IMG/VR virus record: IMGVR_UViG_3300043640_000110
Location: 1 to 61,658 of that record
Reading direction: 5' to 3' (one strand)
Length of the DNA stretch: 61,658 nt
From: a virus
Within the stretch, counting starts at the first letter, position 1. Each line of letters starts with the position of its first letter. The position numbers were made by a program, and so were the translations under genes. The notes under the pieces were generated by a model. The model was not told the origin of the DNA, did not search any database, and saw only the letters and a program-made list of their open reading frames with translations. Shown in pieces: positions 50,544 to 58,334 of the stretch.

Positions 50544-50777
50544 ATGAGACAGAATAGCAGGCAACACAAAAGACAGTGTGAGTGTATCCGCGCGGGGAAA
50601 CAATGCCCCAGAACCGCCCTGGTACGCATGTATCTGAAACCGATCATGGAAGGCCGTGGGCCAGATATCCTAGGCGTTCGTATGTGCGAGCCTTGCGCCG
50701 ATAAAGCGCTGGAAAGCGGCTGCTATCAGCCTTTAGACGTGGAAGTATTTGCAGAGTTGAGGTACTCCAATGTCTAG
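50544..50777 (+). CDS. Cys-rich small protein
   Basis: The 77-aa basic protein has cysteines in pairs (CEC, CPRT, MCEPC, SGCYQ), a probable zinc site. It is led by RNA element E3. Function unknown. Confidence 0.6.
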   Translation: MRQNSRQHKRQCECIRAGKQCPRTALVRMYLKPIMEGRGPDILGVRMCEPCADKALESGCYQPLDVEVFAELRYSNV

Positions 50778-51183
50778 CTGGCTCGGCGATATATTGCATA
50801 CAGAAACGGACTCGGACGGCATCACATACAAATTGCGCGTGATGCAGGATAACTTGCCGATTCGTGGGAACGCGATCAGTACCGGCGATCCGGCGCAAGA
50901 TAAATCGGTTGAGGACGAATTAATCAAACGTTCTGACCGGGGAGACGTTTGGGCATGGGCGCAAGTAACCGTAATTGCAAGTGCGGATGGATTCGAGGGT
51001 ATGGACCATCTAGTCGGATGCAGCTATCGGGACACAAAAGATTTTATCGGAGACGGGAAGGAGGGGGATTACGCCGATATGAAGGCGGAAGCAAAGCGGG
51101 AATTGCTGGACGGATTGAAACGCGCGGTAGTGACGCTGGCGGCCTTAGAGTCTACGGTCAAGAATAAGAAAAGGGAAAAGTAA
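50770..51183 (+). CDS. Unknown accessory protein
   Basis: The 137-aa protein has a KLRVMQDNLPIRGNA start, a WAWAQVTVIA strand and YRDTKDFIGDGKEGDY, all found in short phage proteins of the DUF-type accessory set. It overlaps the gene upstream by 8 bp. Its role is unknown. Confidence 0.65.
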   Translation: MSSWLGDILHTETDSDGITYKLRVMQDNLPIRGNAISTGDPAQDKSVEDELIKRSDRGDVWAWAQVTVIASADGFEGMDHLVGCSYRDTKDFIGDGKEGDYADMKAEAKRELLDGLKRAVVTLAALESTVKNKKREK

Positions 51184-51184
51184 A

Positions 51185-51346
51185 ATGATTGATAGTACAG
51201 AACGTTGTAAAAATTGTGGCTGCTCTAAGCGGGAGCACAAAGGAAAGAATTGCAAGGGCAAGTCTGGAAAGGATGGAAAGCAGTGGGACCCGTGGCAACC
51301 GGGAGAGTATGACCGATTGGTAGCGGAAGTCGAGAAACAAGGTTAA
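51185..51346 (+). CDS. Zinc-knuckle-like protein, 53 aa
   Basis: The 53-aa basic protein has CKNCGCSKREHKGKNC near the N-terminus, a likely zinc knuckle, and then Lys/Gly-rich sequence. AAGGGAAAAG lies 5 nt before ATG 51185. It may bind nucleic acid. Confidence 0.65.
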   Translation: MIDSTERCKNCGCSKREHKGKNCKGKSGKDGKQWDPWQPGEYDRLVAEVEKQG

Positions 51347-51359
51347 GTCTCGCGCCTAG

Positions 51360-51408
51360 CCCATGCCCTTAGAAGCGTGGGACTGGCGAGCGATTTAAAA
51401 GGGCGCTC
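51360..51408 (+). promoter_or_regulatory. Leader element E4: 7-bp hairpin plus SD-in-loop hairpin
   Basis: CCCATGC (51360-51366) pairs with GCGTGGG (51375-51381) with one G-U pair. GAGCG (51388-51392) pairs with CGCTC (51404-51408), leaving ATTTAAAAGGG in the loop as ribosome site for ATG 51415. Order and spacing repeat E1-E3. Confidence 0.65.
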
Positions 51409-51414
51409 AACATT

Positions 51415-51615
51415 ATGATGCATGCGCACGATAGATTGATACGTCAAGGTCAACAACGAGTAGCTACCGTTTGCGGTTTACGTGTTGCTGTAGGCCATTC
51501 CGTCATCATCACAAAATACGAACACAAATACCTGGAACAGGGATTGCAACATTACGACTGCGTGGGATGTATTTCGGTTATCACGGAACGCGGGAAAGAA
51601 CAGAAACGGAGCTAG
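51415..51615 (+). CDS. Small unknown protein
   Basis: The 66-aa protein starts at ATG 51415 (or 51418), set by the ribosome site in element E4. It has a GLRVAVGHSVIITKYEHKYL strand. Function unknown. Confidence 0.6.
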   Translation: MMHAHDRLIRQGQQRVATVCGLRVAVGHSVIITKYEHKYLEQGLQHYDCVGCISVITERGKEQKRS

Positions 51616-51620
51616 GAGCA

Positions 51621-51914
51621 ATGGATTACTCCAAGAGCTATCTAATCGAAACTAACTCCATGCTTCCCATGGCTGTTGAAATTGCCCCAGAGAACGGCAA
51701 AACTTTTGCACTACCCGAACTCTACCGCCTATTGGATTGCGACACGATCCAAATACTCCAGCTGGAGAATCCAGACCGCTGGCTCATTATCGATGAGGAA
51801 GGGAAGATTAAAGACCGGCCCATCAACTCGACGGCTACCGTTCTCGCGCGGCTGTATCCGCACGATGTAATTGTCGGCCATGCAATCGTTTGCCCTTGCA
51901 GCATGCTGGAATAA
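51621..51914 (+). CDS. DUF3846-type protein
   Basis: From ATG 51621 (TAGGAG upstream) the 97-aa product fits DUF3846: KTFALPELYRLLDCDTIQIL then LIIDEEGKIKDRPINSTATV and DVIVGHAIVC. This domain is frequent in phages and conjugative elements, of unknown function. A longer open frame to 51471 overlaps the previous gene. Confidence 0.75.
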   Translation: MDYSKSYLIETNSMLPMAVEIAPENGKTFALPELYRLLDCDTIQILQLENPDRWLIIDEEGKIKDRPINSTATVLARLYPHDVIVGHAIVCPCSMLE

Positions 51915-51996
51915 GCTTTTTGAAAATAAGCTTGGTTCATGCGCCTAGCCGTAGACCCTAATTTCTACGGACTGGCGGAGGCACCAAACAAAAACC

Positions 51997-52209
51997 GTGT
52001 TCGATCCAATCAAAACACTAACAGAACTAAGACAGTCCCGCGATCAGATAGACCAAGCTATCGCGGTGATCGAAGCTATCGCGCAAAACGGAGGCGCAAA
52101 GCGGAGAGGAAGGAAACCGGCATGGATGAAGAGTATGGAAGAGTCCAAGCCAGCAGGACGGGGGAGACCACCGGGGAGTAAAAACAAAACCAAAGAAGCA
52201 ACCGCGTAG
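51997..52209 (+). CDS. AT-hook DNA-binding protein
   Basis: The 70-aa protein has a helical N-terminus (TLTELRQSRDQIDQAIAVIE) and two AT-hook motifs (RRGRKP and GRGRPPG). Such proteins bind the minor groove of AT-rich DNA. The GTG at 51997 is the only start in this frame; there is no clear ribosome site. Confidence 0.55.
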   Translation: MFDPIKTLTELRQSRDQIDQAIAVIEAIAQNGGAKRRGRKPAWMKSMEESKPAGRGRPPGSKNKTKEATA

Positions 52210-52223
52210 AATCCCGCATCTAG

Positions 52224-52267
52224 GACGCGATCACCGTTGGTTTGTCATGGGGCCATTGGCTCGCGTC
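52224..52267 (+). promoter_or_regulatory. Leader hairpin E5 upstream of the integrase operon
   Basis: GACGCGA (52224-52230) pairs perfectly with TCGCGTC (52261-52267), with further pairing inside. No SD-loop hairpin follows; the GGGAG ribosome site of ATG 52286 is unpaired. It may belong to the E1-E4 family in part, or be a stand-alone terminator or operator. Confidence 0.45.
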
Positions 52268-52285
52268 ACGGATGGGAGATTTAAC

Positions 52286-52363
52286 ATGCATGAAATTATG
52301 TGGATTCTCTTCCTAGCCCTTTTAATCAAGGGAATCCTGGAAGAGTTTGAGGACCGGCGATGA
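52286..52363 (+). CDS. 25-aa membrane peptide
   Basis: The product starts with MHEIMWILFLALLIKGILEE, a short membrane helix, then a charged end. GGGAG lies 7 nt upstream and the stop overlaps the integrase start (ATGA), so it may act as a translation-coupling leader. Confidence 0.45.
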   Translation: MHEIMWILFLALLIKGILEEFEDRR

Positions 52364-53331
52364 GACGATCCAACGTACTCGCAATGCCGCAACACAAAGG
52401 GCGCGCGGATCTATACGGGCTAGTCCAAACCGTTATCGATTCCATGCCAAGCCTAAACAGTAAACGTGCGTACCGTAAAAAGCTATTAAGCTTTCTCGAC
52501 TCCGGCTTTCCTTTCACGCGGGAAGGAATCACGGCTTATCTCGCAGCTGAAAGTAAAAGTACGGGCGCGTCATCCATCCGCCTGCATATCGCCGTACTCC
52601 GCAAGCTGGTGACCGAAGCCGAGATTGCAGAGATTATTACCACGCGCGAGGCTCTTGGTATCCGGCAGATAAAACGCCCCACCGAAGTAGGAATCAAACT
52701 AGGCCATTGGCTCACTTTAGAAGGCGCGCGCGAACTGGTAAAACTACCTGATCGCGACACCCTGAAAGGCAAGCGCGATGCCGCTTTAATCGCCCTGCTT
52801 TTAGGCTGTGGTTTAAGGCGTGAAGAGGCCGCTGTTTTGACGTGGGAAAAGTATCGCGAATACCAAGACAGAATGTGTCTCGTGAACATCGCTGGGAAGG
52901 GTGGCAAAACCCGAACAATCCCCGTTCCGGCCTGGGCGCAGAGCGATTTAGACACTTGGCGCGCCGAATTAGGTATACTCAACGACCAAGGAGACGCAGA
53001 ATTGAAGCGTTTATACGTTTTAAGAGCGATTGTTGTGGGTGGAAAGGTAGGCGAGCCTAGGACGCTGACCAGAAACCTCACAGACAACGGCGTATGGTGG
53101 ATCATTTCGCGCTACGCCAAGCGTTTGGGGATTAAACTCGGCCCCCACGATTGCAGGCGCAGTTTGGCGCAGCTGATGCGGAAAAATGGAGCCGAAATTG
53201 AGCAGATCCAATTCATGCTCGGCCATGCCAGCGTGAAGACCACGGAAATCTACCTGGGAGGCAGGTTGGAACTGGCTCGCGGAATGGCCGCCGTAGACCG
53301 GGTGAAATTGGGCAGGGAGGAATGGAAATGA
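52360..53331 (+). CDS. Tyrosine recombinase (integrase 1)
   Basis: The 323-aa protein has the N-terminal SAM-like core-binding domain and the catalytic domain with the Arg in CGLRREEA, Lys in GKGGKTRTIP, the HxxR box (HDCRRSLAQ) and the second His with the nucleophile Tyr (GHASVKTTEIY). It should catalyse site-specific recombination. It is compact, more XerC/D-like than typical phage integrase 2. It overlaps a 25-aa membrane peptide start region by ATGA. Confidence 0.85.
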   Translation: MRRSNVLAMPQHKGRADLYGLVQTVIDSMPSLNSKRAYRKKLLSFLDSGFPFTREGITAYLAAESKSTGASSIRLHIAVLRKLVTEAEIAEIITTREALGIRQIKRPTEVGIKLGHWLTLEGARELVKLPDRDTLKGKRDAALIALLLGCGLRREEAAVLTWEKYREYQDRMCLVNIAGKGGKTRTIPVPAWAQSDLDTWRAELGILNDQGDAELKRLYVLRAIVVGGKVGEPRTLTRNLTDNGVWWIISRYAKRLGIKLGPHDCRRSLAQLMRKNGAEIEQIQFMLGHASVKTTEIYLGGRLELARGMAAVDRVKLGREEWK

Positions 53332-53474
53332 TCGAGTACAAAATCCTCGAATCGATGCTGTACCTGAACGTCGAAGACTTGAACGACCTGGGGGCGCAAG
53401 GCTGGGAGTTGATTGTGCTCATGGACCGCGTGGAACCGGTTCGCTACATTTTCTCGCGGAGGGTGGCGGCGTGA
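53328..53474 (+). CDS. DUF4177-like small protein
   Basis: The 48-aa protein has MIEYKILES, then LNDLGAQGWELIVLMD, the pattern of DUF4177. Such proteins occur in phages and bacteria with unknown function. It overlaps integrase 1 by ATGA and the next gene by 4 bp. Confidence 0.6.
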   Translation: MIEYKILESMLYLNVEDLNDLGAQGWELIVLMDRVEPVRYIFSRRVAA

Positions 53475-53758
53475 TTAATTTCCGATTAGTCGAACACTAC
53501 CTCACCCACGGTCGGCAAGTTGTCGAAGTCTGGGACAACGATGAATTCATCGCCACGATTACGGGGCAGGACGAATTGCACGGTCTCTGCGTCACCAGCA
53601 AATACTTTGCCCAAGGGGTTCGAGCTGAGCTAATGGAGGAGGCTAGCGGGTTCCTTGCGATCACCGGTTTGGGTATCGTTCGAGGCGATCCGAAAACACC
53701 TACCGTCGAGCTGTTCATCGTTCCCCCGGAACACCGCAACCGCAAAGGGGGTTCCTAA
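53471..53758 (+). CDS. Unknown protein
   Basis: The 95-aa protein starts with GTG 53471 overlapping the preceding stop. It has VVEVWDNDEFIATITGQD and a Pro-rich end (EHRNRKGGS). Not recognised. Confidence 0.55.
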   Translation: MINFRLVEHYLTHGRQVVEVWDNDEFIATITGQDELHGLCVTSKYFAQGVRAELMEEASGFLAITGLGIVRGDPKTPTVELFIVPPEHRNRKGGS

Positions 53759-53800
53759 GCCTTTCGGCATACCCGAAACAGCTCCCCCGTTTATATTTTT
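53747..53800 (+). terminator. Candidate terminator after the integrase 1 operon
   Basis: GGGGG (53747-53751) can pair with CCCCC (53784-53788) around a small inner GCC/GGC hairpin, followed by TTTATATTTTT. The stem begins within the last codons of the gene. It fits an intrinsic terminator but the inner pairing is imperfect. Confidence 0.5.
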
Positions 53801-54042
53801 ACACTCTCAAAAATAAATTTATACTTATTAATTATTCTCTTCTCTTTTAAAAACTTCTACTATATTGGGGGGTCAAAGCGTAATAACGGGGGGAATCACC
53901 TTTACTAGTACTAAAGCTTATGCCATAACTTACATGAAGCTTTACACCTAGTACACGTATCCCGCAATCGGCAGTAACTTTTTGAACTTCCTGCTTATAT
54001 AGTAGATATATAAACGAGGTCGTTGTTACCGCAAAAAAGGAC
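53801..54042. promoter_or_regulatory. AT-rich region with long inverted repeat
   Basis: No gene. The inverted repeat couples GTACTA (53908-53913) with TAGTAC (53949-53954) and AAAGCTT (53913-53919) with AAGCTTT (53937-53943). An AT-rich stretch near 53999-54015 with TATATAG and TATATA motifs could hold the promoter for the RHH gene. AT-rich dyad elements beside an integrase also fit an att or operator site. Confidence 0.5.
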
Positions 54043-54507
54043 ATGACAAACGCTAGTACTTGGCCAGTAATGAAGTGGGGAAATCTGACACGTGTTGCCG
54101 TGTTACGAGACCCGATTCTGGGCAAAAATGCCAGAGGTTTAGTGTACGAAACTGGCGAATTTGGACCGGCCCGCTGGAAGCTTTTATGCGGCTGTGGATT
54201 CGCCTTCGAGATCTTCGAAAAGGACTTTCCTGGGAAGCGTTCTCTGCGGAGTTGTGGCCGTAAGGAATGCACGTTTAGCGCGCCTTTAATTCCACCTCCG
54301 AAACGCCATGGAGGCCGCCCGAGGGTTAACGATCCATCGATAAACACGACTGTTTATATGCCGATTGATTTGCTTGCGGAGGTTCAGGCCTGGGCTAAGG
54401 CGCACGGCTTCCTCAGCAATTCCGGCGCTGTGGTTCAGCTCCTCAAGATGGGATTAAAAACAGACAATTTAAAAACCACACAAAAGGACGTAGACTCTAA
54501 TGCCTAG
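54043..54507 (+). CDS. Ribbon-helix-helix/zinc DNA-binding protein
   Basis: The 154-aa product combines cysteines (CGCGF and SCGRKEC) with a C-terminal ribbon-helix-helix-like segment (TTVYMPIDLLAEVQAWAKAH) preceded by KRHGGRPRV. AAAAAAGGA lies upstream of ATG 54043. It should be a DNA-binding regulator and may act on the inverted repeat just upstream. Confidence 0.7.
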   Translation: MTNASTWPVMKWGNLTRVAVLRDPILGKNARGLVYETGEFGPARWKLLCGCGFAFEIFEKDFPGKRSLRSCGRKECTFSAPLIPPPKRHGGRPRVNDPSINTTVYMPIDLLAEVQAWAKAHGFLSNSGAVVQLLKMGLKTDNLKTTQKDVDSNA

Positions 54508-54787
54508 AAGTAGCCCTTCGCGGGATAGATCCATATGGGTGATGCGGGACCGCTGCTCCACTTGTATATTCCACCCTGGAAATAAAATGCACCTGCCATC
54601 GGGGAAGGTCGCACAAATGAAGCGTGCGGCGGATGCGGAGGGGACCTATATTATCTGCCATGAGGTTTCAGATACCCCGCGAGCTGCTGTTTGCAGGGGT
54701 TACTACGAAGTGCATAACAGTCAAATCCTACAGGTCGCCATGCGCCTGGACTTGGTACGTTTTGAATCCGCTCCGGGGGGGGGGTAA
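54500..54787 (+). CDS. Cys-rich accessory protein
   Basis: The 95-aa protein has CSTCIFHPGNKMHL, a further Cys in IICHEV and one in AVCRGYYE, a likely zinc site of a known phage accessory type. It overlaps the previous gene by 8 bp. Function unknown. Confidence 0.65.
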   Translation: MPRSSPSRDRSIWVMRDRCSTCIFHPGNKMHLPSGKVAQMKRAADAEGTYIICHEVSDTPRAAVCRGYYEVHNSQILQVAMRLDLVRFESAPGGG

Positions 54788-54793
54788 AAGTTG

Positions 54794-55201
54794 ATGAGCG
54801 ACTTCGCCACGCTACAACTATCGAATAGGCAGTTCTCTTTACTGCGAGAGTGCTACAACAAGGGCGGCTTAACCTTGGAGCGAGTCCTGCAAATGAGTCA
54901 GTCTACAGCCGGGTCTATTGTTCGGCGCGGGTTCCTGGTATGGAGTACAAGGGATAGCTTGTTTCTCCTGTCTCCAGAGGGGGTAAGCGTTGTAGATCAC
55001 TTCGAGAGCACAGACATTGATCGAACTGGGATAGACCGGCCATTGAGTTCTTTTATCGTGGCTGAAAATAAAGAGCTTAAAGAGGCGCATAGAGCGGCGG
55101 AAGACAGAGAAGATCCAAACAAAAAAGATCGAAGAAGATCCAAGTTCCGTCGCGCTGGACAGGACGAACCGCTGAAAAGCAAAAGAAAGGCGAGAAGATG
55201 A
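54794..55201 (+). CDS. Winged-helix-like protein
   Basis: From ATG 54794 the 135-aa product has LSNRQFSLLRECYNKGGLTL then SIVRRGFLVWSTRDSLFLLS, a MarR-like winged-helix pattern, and a basic tail (DRRRSKFRRAGQD). It may be a DNA-binding regulator. Confidence 0.6.
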   Translation: MSDFATLQLSNRQFSLLRECYNKGGLTLERVLQMSQSTAGSIVRRGFLVWSTRDSLFLLSPEGVSVVDHFESTDIDRTGIDRPLSSFIVAENKELKEAHRAAEDREDPNKKDRRRSKFRRAGQDEPLKSKRKARR

Positions 55202-56013
55202 CCGAAATAAATGTCAAAAGTGGAAATGACCTGATGAACCAAGTAGCAGAAGGATTAAAGAAAGTAGTACTGGAAAAGCTCCAGGTGTTAGCTGGTTTTA
55301 AGCGGGTACAGGAAGACTACCAGAGGGCGGCTAAGGCGTATCAGGCGCTCACTGGCGAGGTTTTACTACCTGAGGGACAGAAACAGCGCGGTAGGAAGGC
55401 GGGGAGCACCAAGCCCGCTGAAGACACTCTACTTGCCAATACGCAAACCTCTGGTAAATCTCTAGCTGGTAAGGAGCGGTATAGGATCTATCTGCAAGCC
55501 CTGGTAGATCATGGCCCAGCTACCGGCGCTGACCTCTGGAGGGCTACTGGATCGCTGGGAAATTCCGGCTCGGCTTTTCAGGCCATGGCTCGGCTAAAGG
55601 CAAAGGGATACGTGAACGGCAAAAAGTTATCCATGGGTGTTTTGTACAACATCCTGCCAAAAGGGGTAAAATATTTGGCGCAATTAACCAAAAATGACAA
55701 CCCGGCAGAATCGGAACCACTAAAACCACTCGTAATCGACACCGGGAACACCAAGGATACCAGGAGTGCGAATACCCAAACCGGGGTTCAGATCGCGCTC
55801 AAGGGCCTTGCCAGCGCAGGGAAGCCGATGAAGCCCGCAGAACTCTCCGATTACCTGCAAATCAAGGATCAACACACCCGTAAAAAGATCGGTATCGCCC
55901 TAACCGAACTTCGCAATAAAGGATTCGCCACAGCGGAAAAAAATGGCGACGGCGGCGCTTACTACGCCATCACCTCAGAGGGAATGAATAAGGTCGTGGC
56001 CTCTCTCCAATAG
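55198..56013 (+). CDS. DNA-binding protein with two winged-helix domains
   Basis: The 271-aa protein has a helical N-terminal part, then two similar winged-helix units (about 95-165 and 195-270), as in LVDHGPATGADLWRATG and KPMKPAELSDYLQIK. A basic linker (KQRGRKAGS) precedes the first. It starts in an ATGA overlap. It could be a replication or regulatory protein. Confidence 0.65.
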   Translation: MTEINVKSGNDLMNQVAEGLKKVVLEKLQVLAGFKRVQEDYQRAAKAYQALTGEVLLPEGQKQRGRKAGSTKPAEDTLLANTQTSGKSLAGKERYRIYLQALVDHGPATGADLWRATGSLGNSGSAFQAMARLKAKGYVNGKKLSMGVLYNILPKGVKYLAQLTKNDNPAESEPLKPLVIDTGNTKDTRSANTQTGVQIALKGLASAGKPMKPAELSDYLQIKDQHTRKKIGIALTELRNKGFATAEKNGDGGAYYAITSEGMNKVVASLQ

Positions 56014-56093
56014 CTAATTAAAAATCAGGGTAAATCGAGGATAAGGTTATTAAGGCTATTTAGAGTACATAACATATAACTCCCGCTTTACCC

Positions 56094-56122
56094 TTGACCT
56101 ACGGTAAATGTAATGATACAAA
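56094..56122 (+). promoter_or_regulatory. Promoter and operator of the HTH gene
   Basis: TTGACC (56094-56099) and TACAAA (56117-56122) are separated by 17 bp. A TTTACC/GGTAAA inverted repeat (56087-56092, 56103-56108) overlaps the -35, and a third GGTAAA lies near 56031. The layout is that of a self-regulated repressor. Confidence 0.65.
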
Positions 56123-56145
56123 TAGATTCAGATTAAAGACAAATT

Positions 56146-56454
56146 ATGCAATCGGTTCTGCCGGAAACAGAACCAGTTAACGAATCCACATTCGCCGGAT
56201 TTGTTCCTGCAAAATATCAGCATGAGCAAATCCGAGGGGCGCGGCTTCCTGGCTGGGAAGACCTCAATGTAACCGCACTTGCCTTAGATTTAGGCATTTG
56301 CGCGCAACACGCTAGACAGGTGTTGACGAAGCGGGCAGCCGGGAAGATGTGGCTCTACGAGTCCATAGCGCGACACCTCTGTATCTCAGTCGATGAATTA
56401 CTACGGCGGATTAATCGGGCAAGGAAGCTAGATAAGCGCCGCAAGGAATCCTGA
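56146..56454 (+). CDS. HTH repressor candidate
   Basis: The 102-aa protein has an HTH-like region (ALALDLGICAQHARQVLTKR, about 45-64) and a second helical part (SVDELLRRINRARKL). It is the first gene after a good promoter with an inverted repeat. It could be the lysogeny repressor or a Cro-like partner. There is no C-terminal peptidase domain. Confidence 0.6.
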   Translation: MQSVLPETEPVNESTFAGFVPAKYQHEQIRGARLPGWEDLNVTALALDLGICAQHARQVLTKRAAGKMWLYESIARHLCISVDELLRRINRARKLDKRRKES

Positions 56455-56539
56455 TCCGATTTCCATTTTGAAACACCGGGAAAAGCAAGCCAGCGGATAT
56501 CGGTGTGTTTAAAATTCGCACAAGGAGGAGTGGAGGAGT

Positions 56540-56791
56540 ATGGCAACGGGAAAAAAAGAAGCTGAATCTGGAGTAAATCCTCAATCTTCTCCTCAGCCAC
56601 TCTGCGTGGAGCAACATTATTCTCCCGAGGATATTGGGAAAAAATGGGGATTATCTCCGCAAAAGGTTAGGAAAACATTCCGGGATGAGCCTGGGGTGTT
56701 GACAACTACGGGATCTCAGGCGAAGCGCAAGACGATTCGGATTCCTCAGAGTGTTGTAGAGCGCGTGTACCGGCGATTGAAGTCCGCATAA
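56540..56791 (+). CDS. Excisionase-like DNA-binding protein
   Basis: The 83-aa protein has YSPEDIGKKWGLSPQKVRKTF, an excisionase/MerR-like winged-helix core, then KTIRIPQSVVERVYRRL, a pattern frequent in phage Xis-type proteins. It is 0.4 kb from integrase 2. AGGAGGAGTGGAGGAG lies upstream of ATG 56540. Confidence 0.7.
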   Translation: MATGKKEAESGVNPQSSPQPLCVEQHYSPEDIGKKWGLSPQKVRKTFRDEPGVLTTTGSQAKRKTIRIPQSVVERVYRRLKSA

Positions 56792-56816
56792 TTAGTGCAT
56801 AACTGGAATAACCCAG

Positions 56817-57017
56817 ATGCCGGAGACAATCACCTGCTGGCTTATCCAGCTTGAAGACGGGAAGCGGTTATGGGTTCCGGCAAAAGAAGTTGAGCAAGGA
56901 TTGTATCCTCGTTCCTTTGTTATCCGGGACCTCAGAACCAAGCCGGGAAATCATAACAATTTAAGGGACCATGCAAGCTCATTTTCAAGCCCCAGACCAG
57001 ACAATCGTAAACTTTGA
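56817..57017 (+). CDS. Small unknown protein
   Basis: The 66-aa frame starts with MPETITCWLIQLEDGKRLW, then a basic tail that overlaps the next gene. It has a weak ribosome site. No family known. Confidence 0.5.
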   Translation: MPETITCWLIQLEDGKRLWVPAKEVEQGLYPRSFVIRDLRTKPGNHNNLRDHASSFSSPRPDNRKL

Positions 57018-57159
57018 CGTGGACCCCAGCGAACTGCGGGAGAGCCTGTTGAAGGGGCCGCCGGTAGCCCATACATTTACAGACGATAAAGGTATAGAAT
57101 ATCGTTTAGCCCTTTATGGAGTGATGGAAAATCACGCTTACTACCGCTTGCTAAAATAA
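56971..57159 (+). CDS. Small unknown protein
   Basis: The 62-aa protein has AAGGGA upstream of ATG 56971 and ends in a TAATG overlap with integrase 2. It is acidic with an aromatic end (MENHAYYRLLK). Function unknown. Confidence 0.55.
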   Translation: MQAHFQAPDQTIVNFDVDPSELRESLLKGPPVAHTFTDDKGIEYRLALYGVMENHAYYRLLK

Positions 57160-58334
57160 TGCTGACCGCATACCGCAGACATTCCGAGAAATGCCCCCAT
57201 AAGGCGGATGGCCGCAGCTGGAAGCGCTGCAAATGCCCGCTGTGGACCGATGGCAGCCTGAATGGCCGCGAGATGCGCGTCTCGCTCGATAAGCTCGGCT
57301 GCTACACCTGGGAGCAAGGGCAGGAGAAGATTCGCGAATGGGAATCCAAGGGCCGCATTGTACAGCGGGTCGGAACCGTACCCTATCAGGATGCAATCGA
57401 TAAATTCATGGCATCCGCAAAGGCTTGTAATCTAGCTACTGGCACCATTATAAATTACAACAGTTTTTTTCGAGGGCTCGCTGGTTTTTGTTCGGACAAG
57501 GGGATTCGAGATATCAGCCAGTTGGACATGGATCTCACGGAGCAGTTCCGGAATTCCTGGACCTGTAGCCCGAACACCGCTAGAACCAAATTGATTTATC
57601 TCCGCTTCTTTATGAAGTATTGCCTGAAGCGGAAATGGATCGATGAAAACCACGCAAAAGAACTTGGTTCCGTAAAGGTCAAAGAAGTTCCAACGCTTCC
57701 CTATAACGTAGAAGAGGTCCGGTTGATTTTGGATTTAATCCAGCAAAACAGGTACGAAGGACGCCGGAATAAGCCTAAGCAGGAAACGATAGTACGCGCG
57801 CAAAGACTGCGGTTGATGTGTCTGGTAATGCGCTACTCCGGCCTTAGAGTCTCTGACGCCATAACGCTCAGCTCGAATCGCCTGGATAGCGAAGGTCGAT
57901 TATTCCTACACATGGCCAAGACAGGAACACCGGTCTACTGCGTGCTCCCGCTTTTCCTGGTAGATCAATTGCAGCGTTGCCCCATGGCTTCGATGGATCG
58001 CTATTTCTGGGATGGTACGGACGATCAATTGCGTAAGGATCAGATTGGTTACTTTCGTGAAATGTTTATCCAGCTTGCAGGGAAGAGAATTCCCAATGTT
58101 GGGTTTCATCGGTTCCGGGATACCTTTGCAGTTGAGCTGTTATTGGCCGATGTGAAGATTGAACGGGTAAGCCAGCTATTGGGGCATACCAGTATCGAGA
58201 CCACGGAAAAGCACTATGCTCCCTGGATCGCAGCGCGCCAAAGACAGGTGGAGGATGATATGCGCCGCGTGCAAGCCAATGACCCGCTGATTGCAAGCGA
58301 GACCCGGCCCGCGAAATTGGCGAGGGTGAAATAA
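57159..58334 (+). CDS. Tyrosine recombinase (integrase 2)
   Basis: The 391-aa protein has an N-terminal zinc-like motif (CPHKADGRSWKRCKCPLW, about 11-28), a core-binding domain and a catalytic domain with Arg in SGLRVSD, HRFRDTFA, and GHTSIETTEKHY. This N-terminal motif is typical of a recombinase group I associate with Acidobacteriota genomes (from general knowledge, not searched). It lies 1.1 kb upstream of the permuted tRNA. Confidence 0.88.
   Translation: MLTAYRRHSEKCPHKADGRSWKRCKCPLWTDGSLNGREMRVSLDKLGCYTWEQGQEKIREWESKGRIVQRVGTVPYQDAIDKFMASAKACNLATGTIINYNSFFRGLAGFCSDKGIRDISQLDMDLTEQFRNSWTCSPNTARTKLIYLRFFMKYCLKRKWIDENHAKELGSVKVKEVPTLPYNVEEVRLILDLIQQNRYEGRRNKPKQETIVRAQRLRLMCLVMRYSGLRVSDAITLSSNRLDSEGRLFLHMAKTGTPVYCVLPLFLVDQLQRCPMASMDRYFWDGTDDQLRKDQIGYFREMFIQLAGKRIPNVGFHRFRDTFAVELLLADVKIERVSQLLGHTSIETTEKHYAPWIAARQRQVEDDMRRVQANDPLIASETRPAKLARVK

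Noticed and set aside
51939-52181. 80-codon plus-strand frame
   Set aside because: Its sequence is Arg/Thr-rich and out of frame with the AT-hook gene, which has a coherent motif content.
53847-54347. 166-codon minus-strand frame
   Set aside because: It runs through the AT-rich control region and antisense to the RHH gene, with no family signal.
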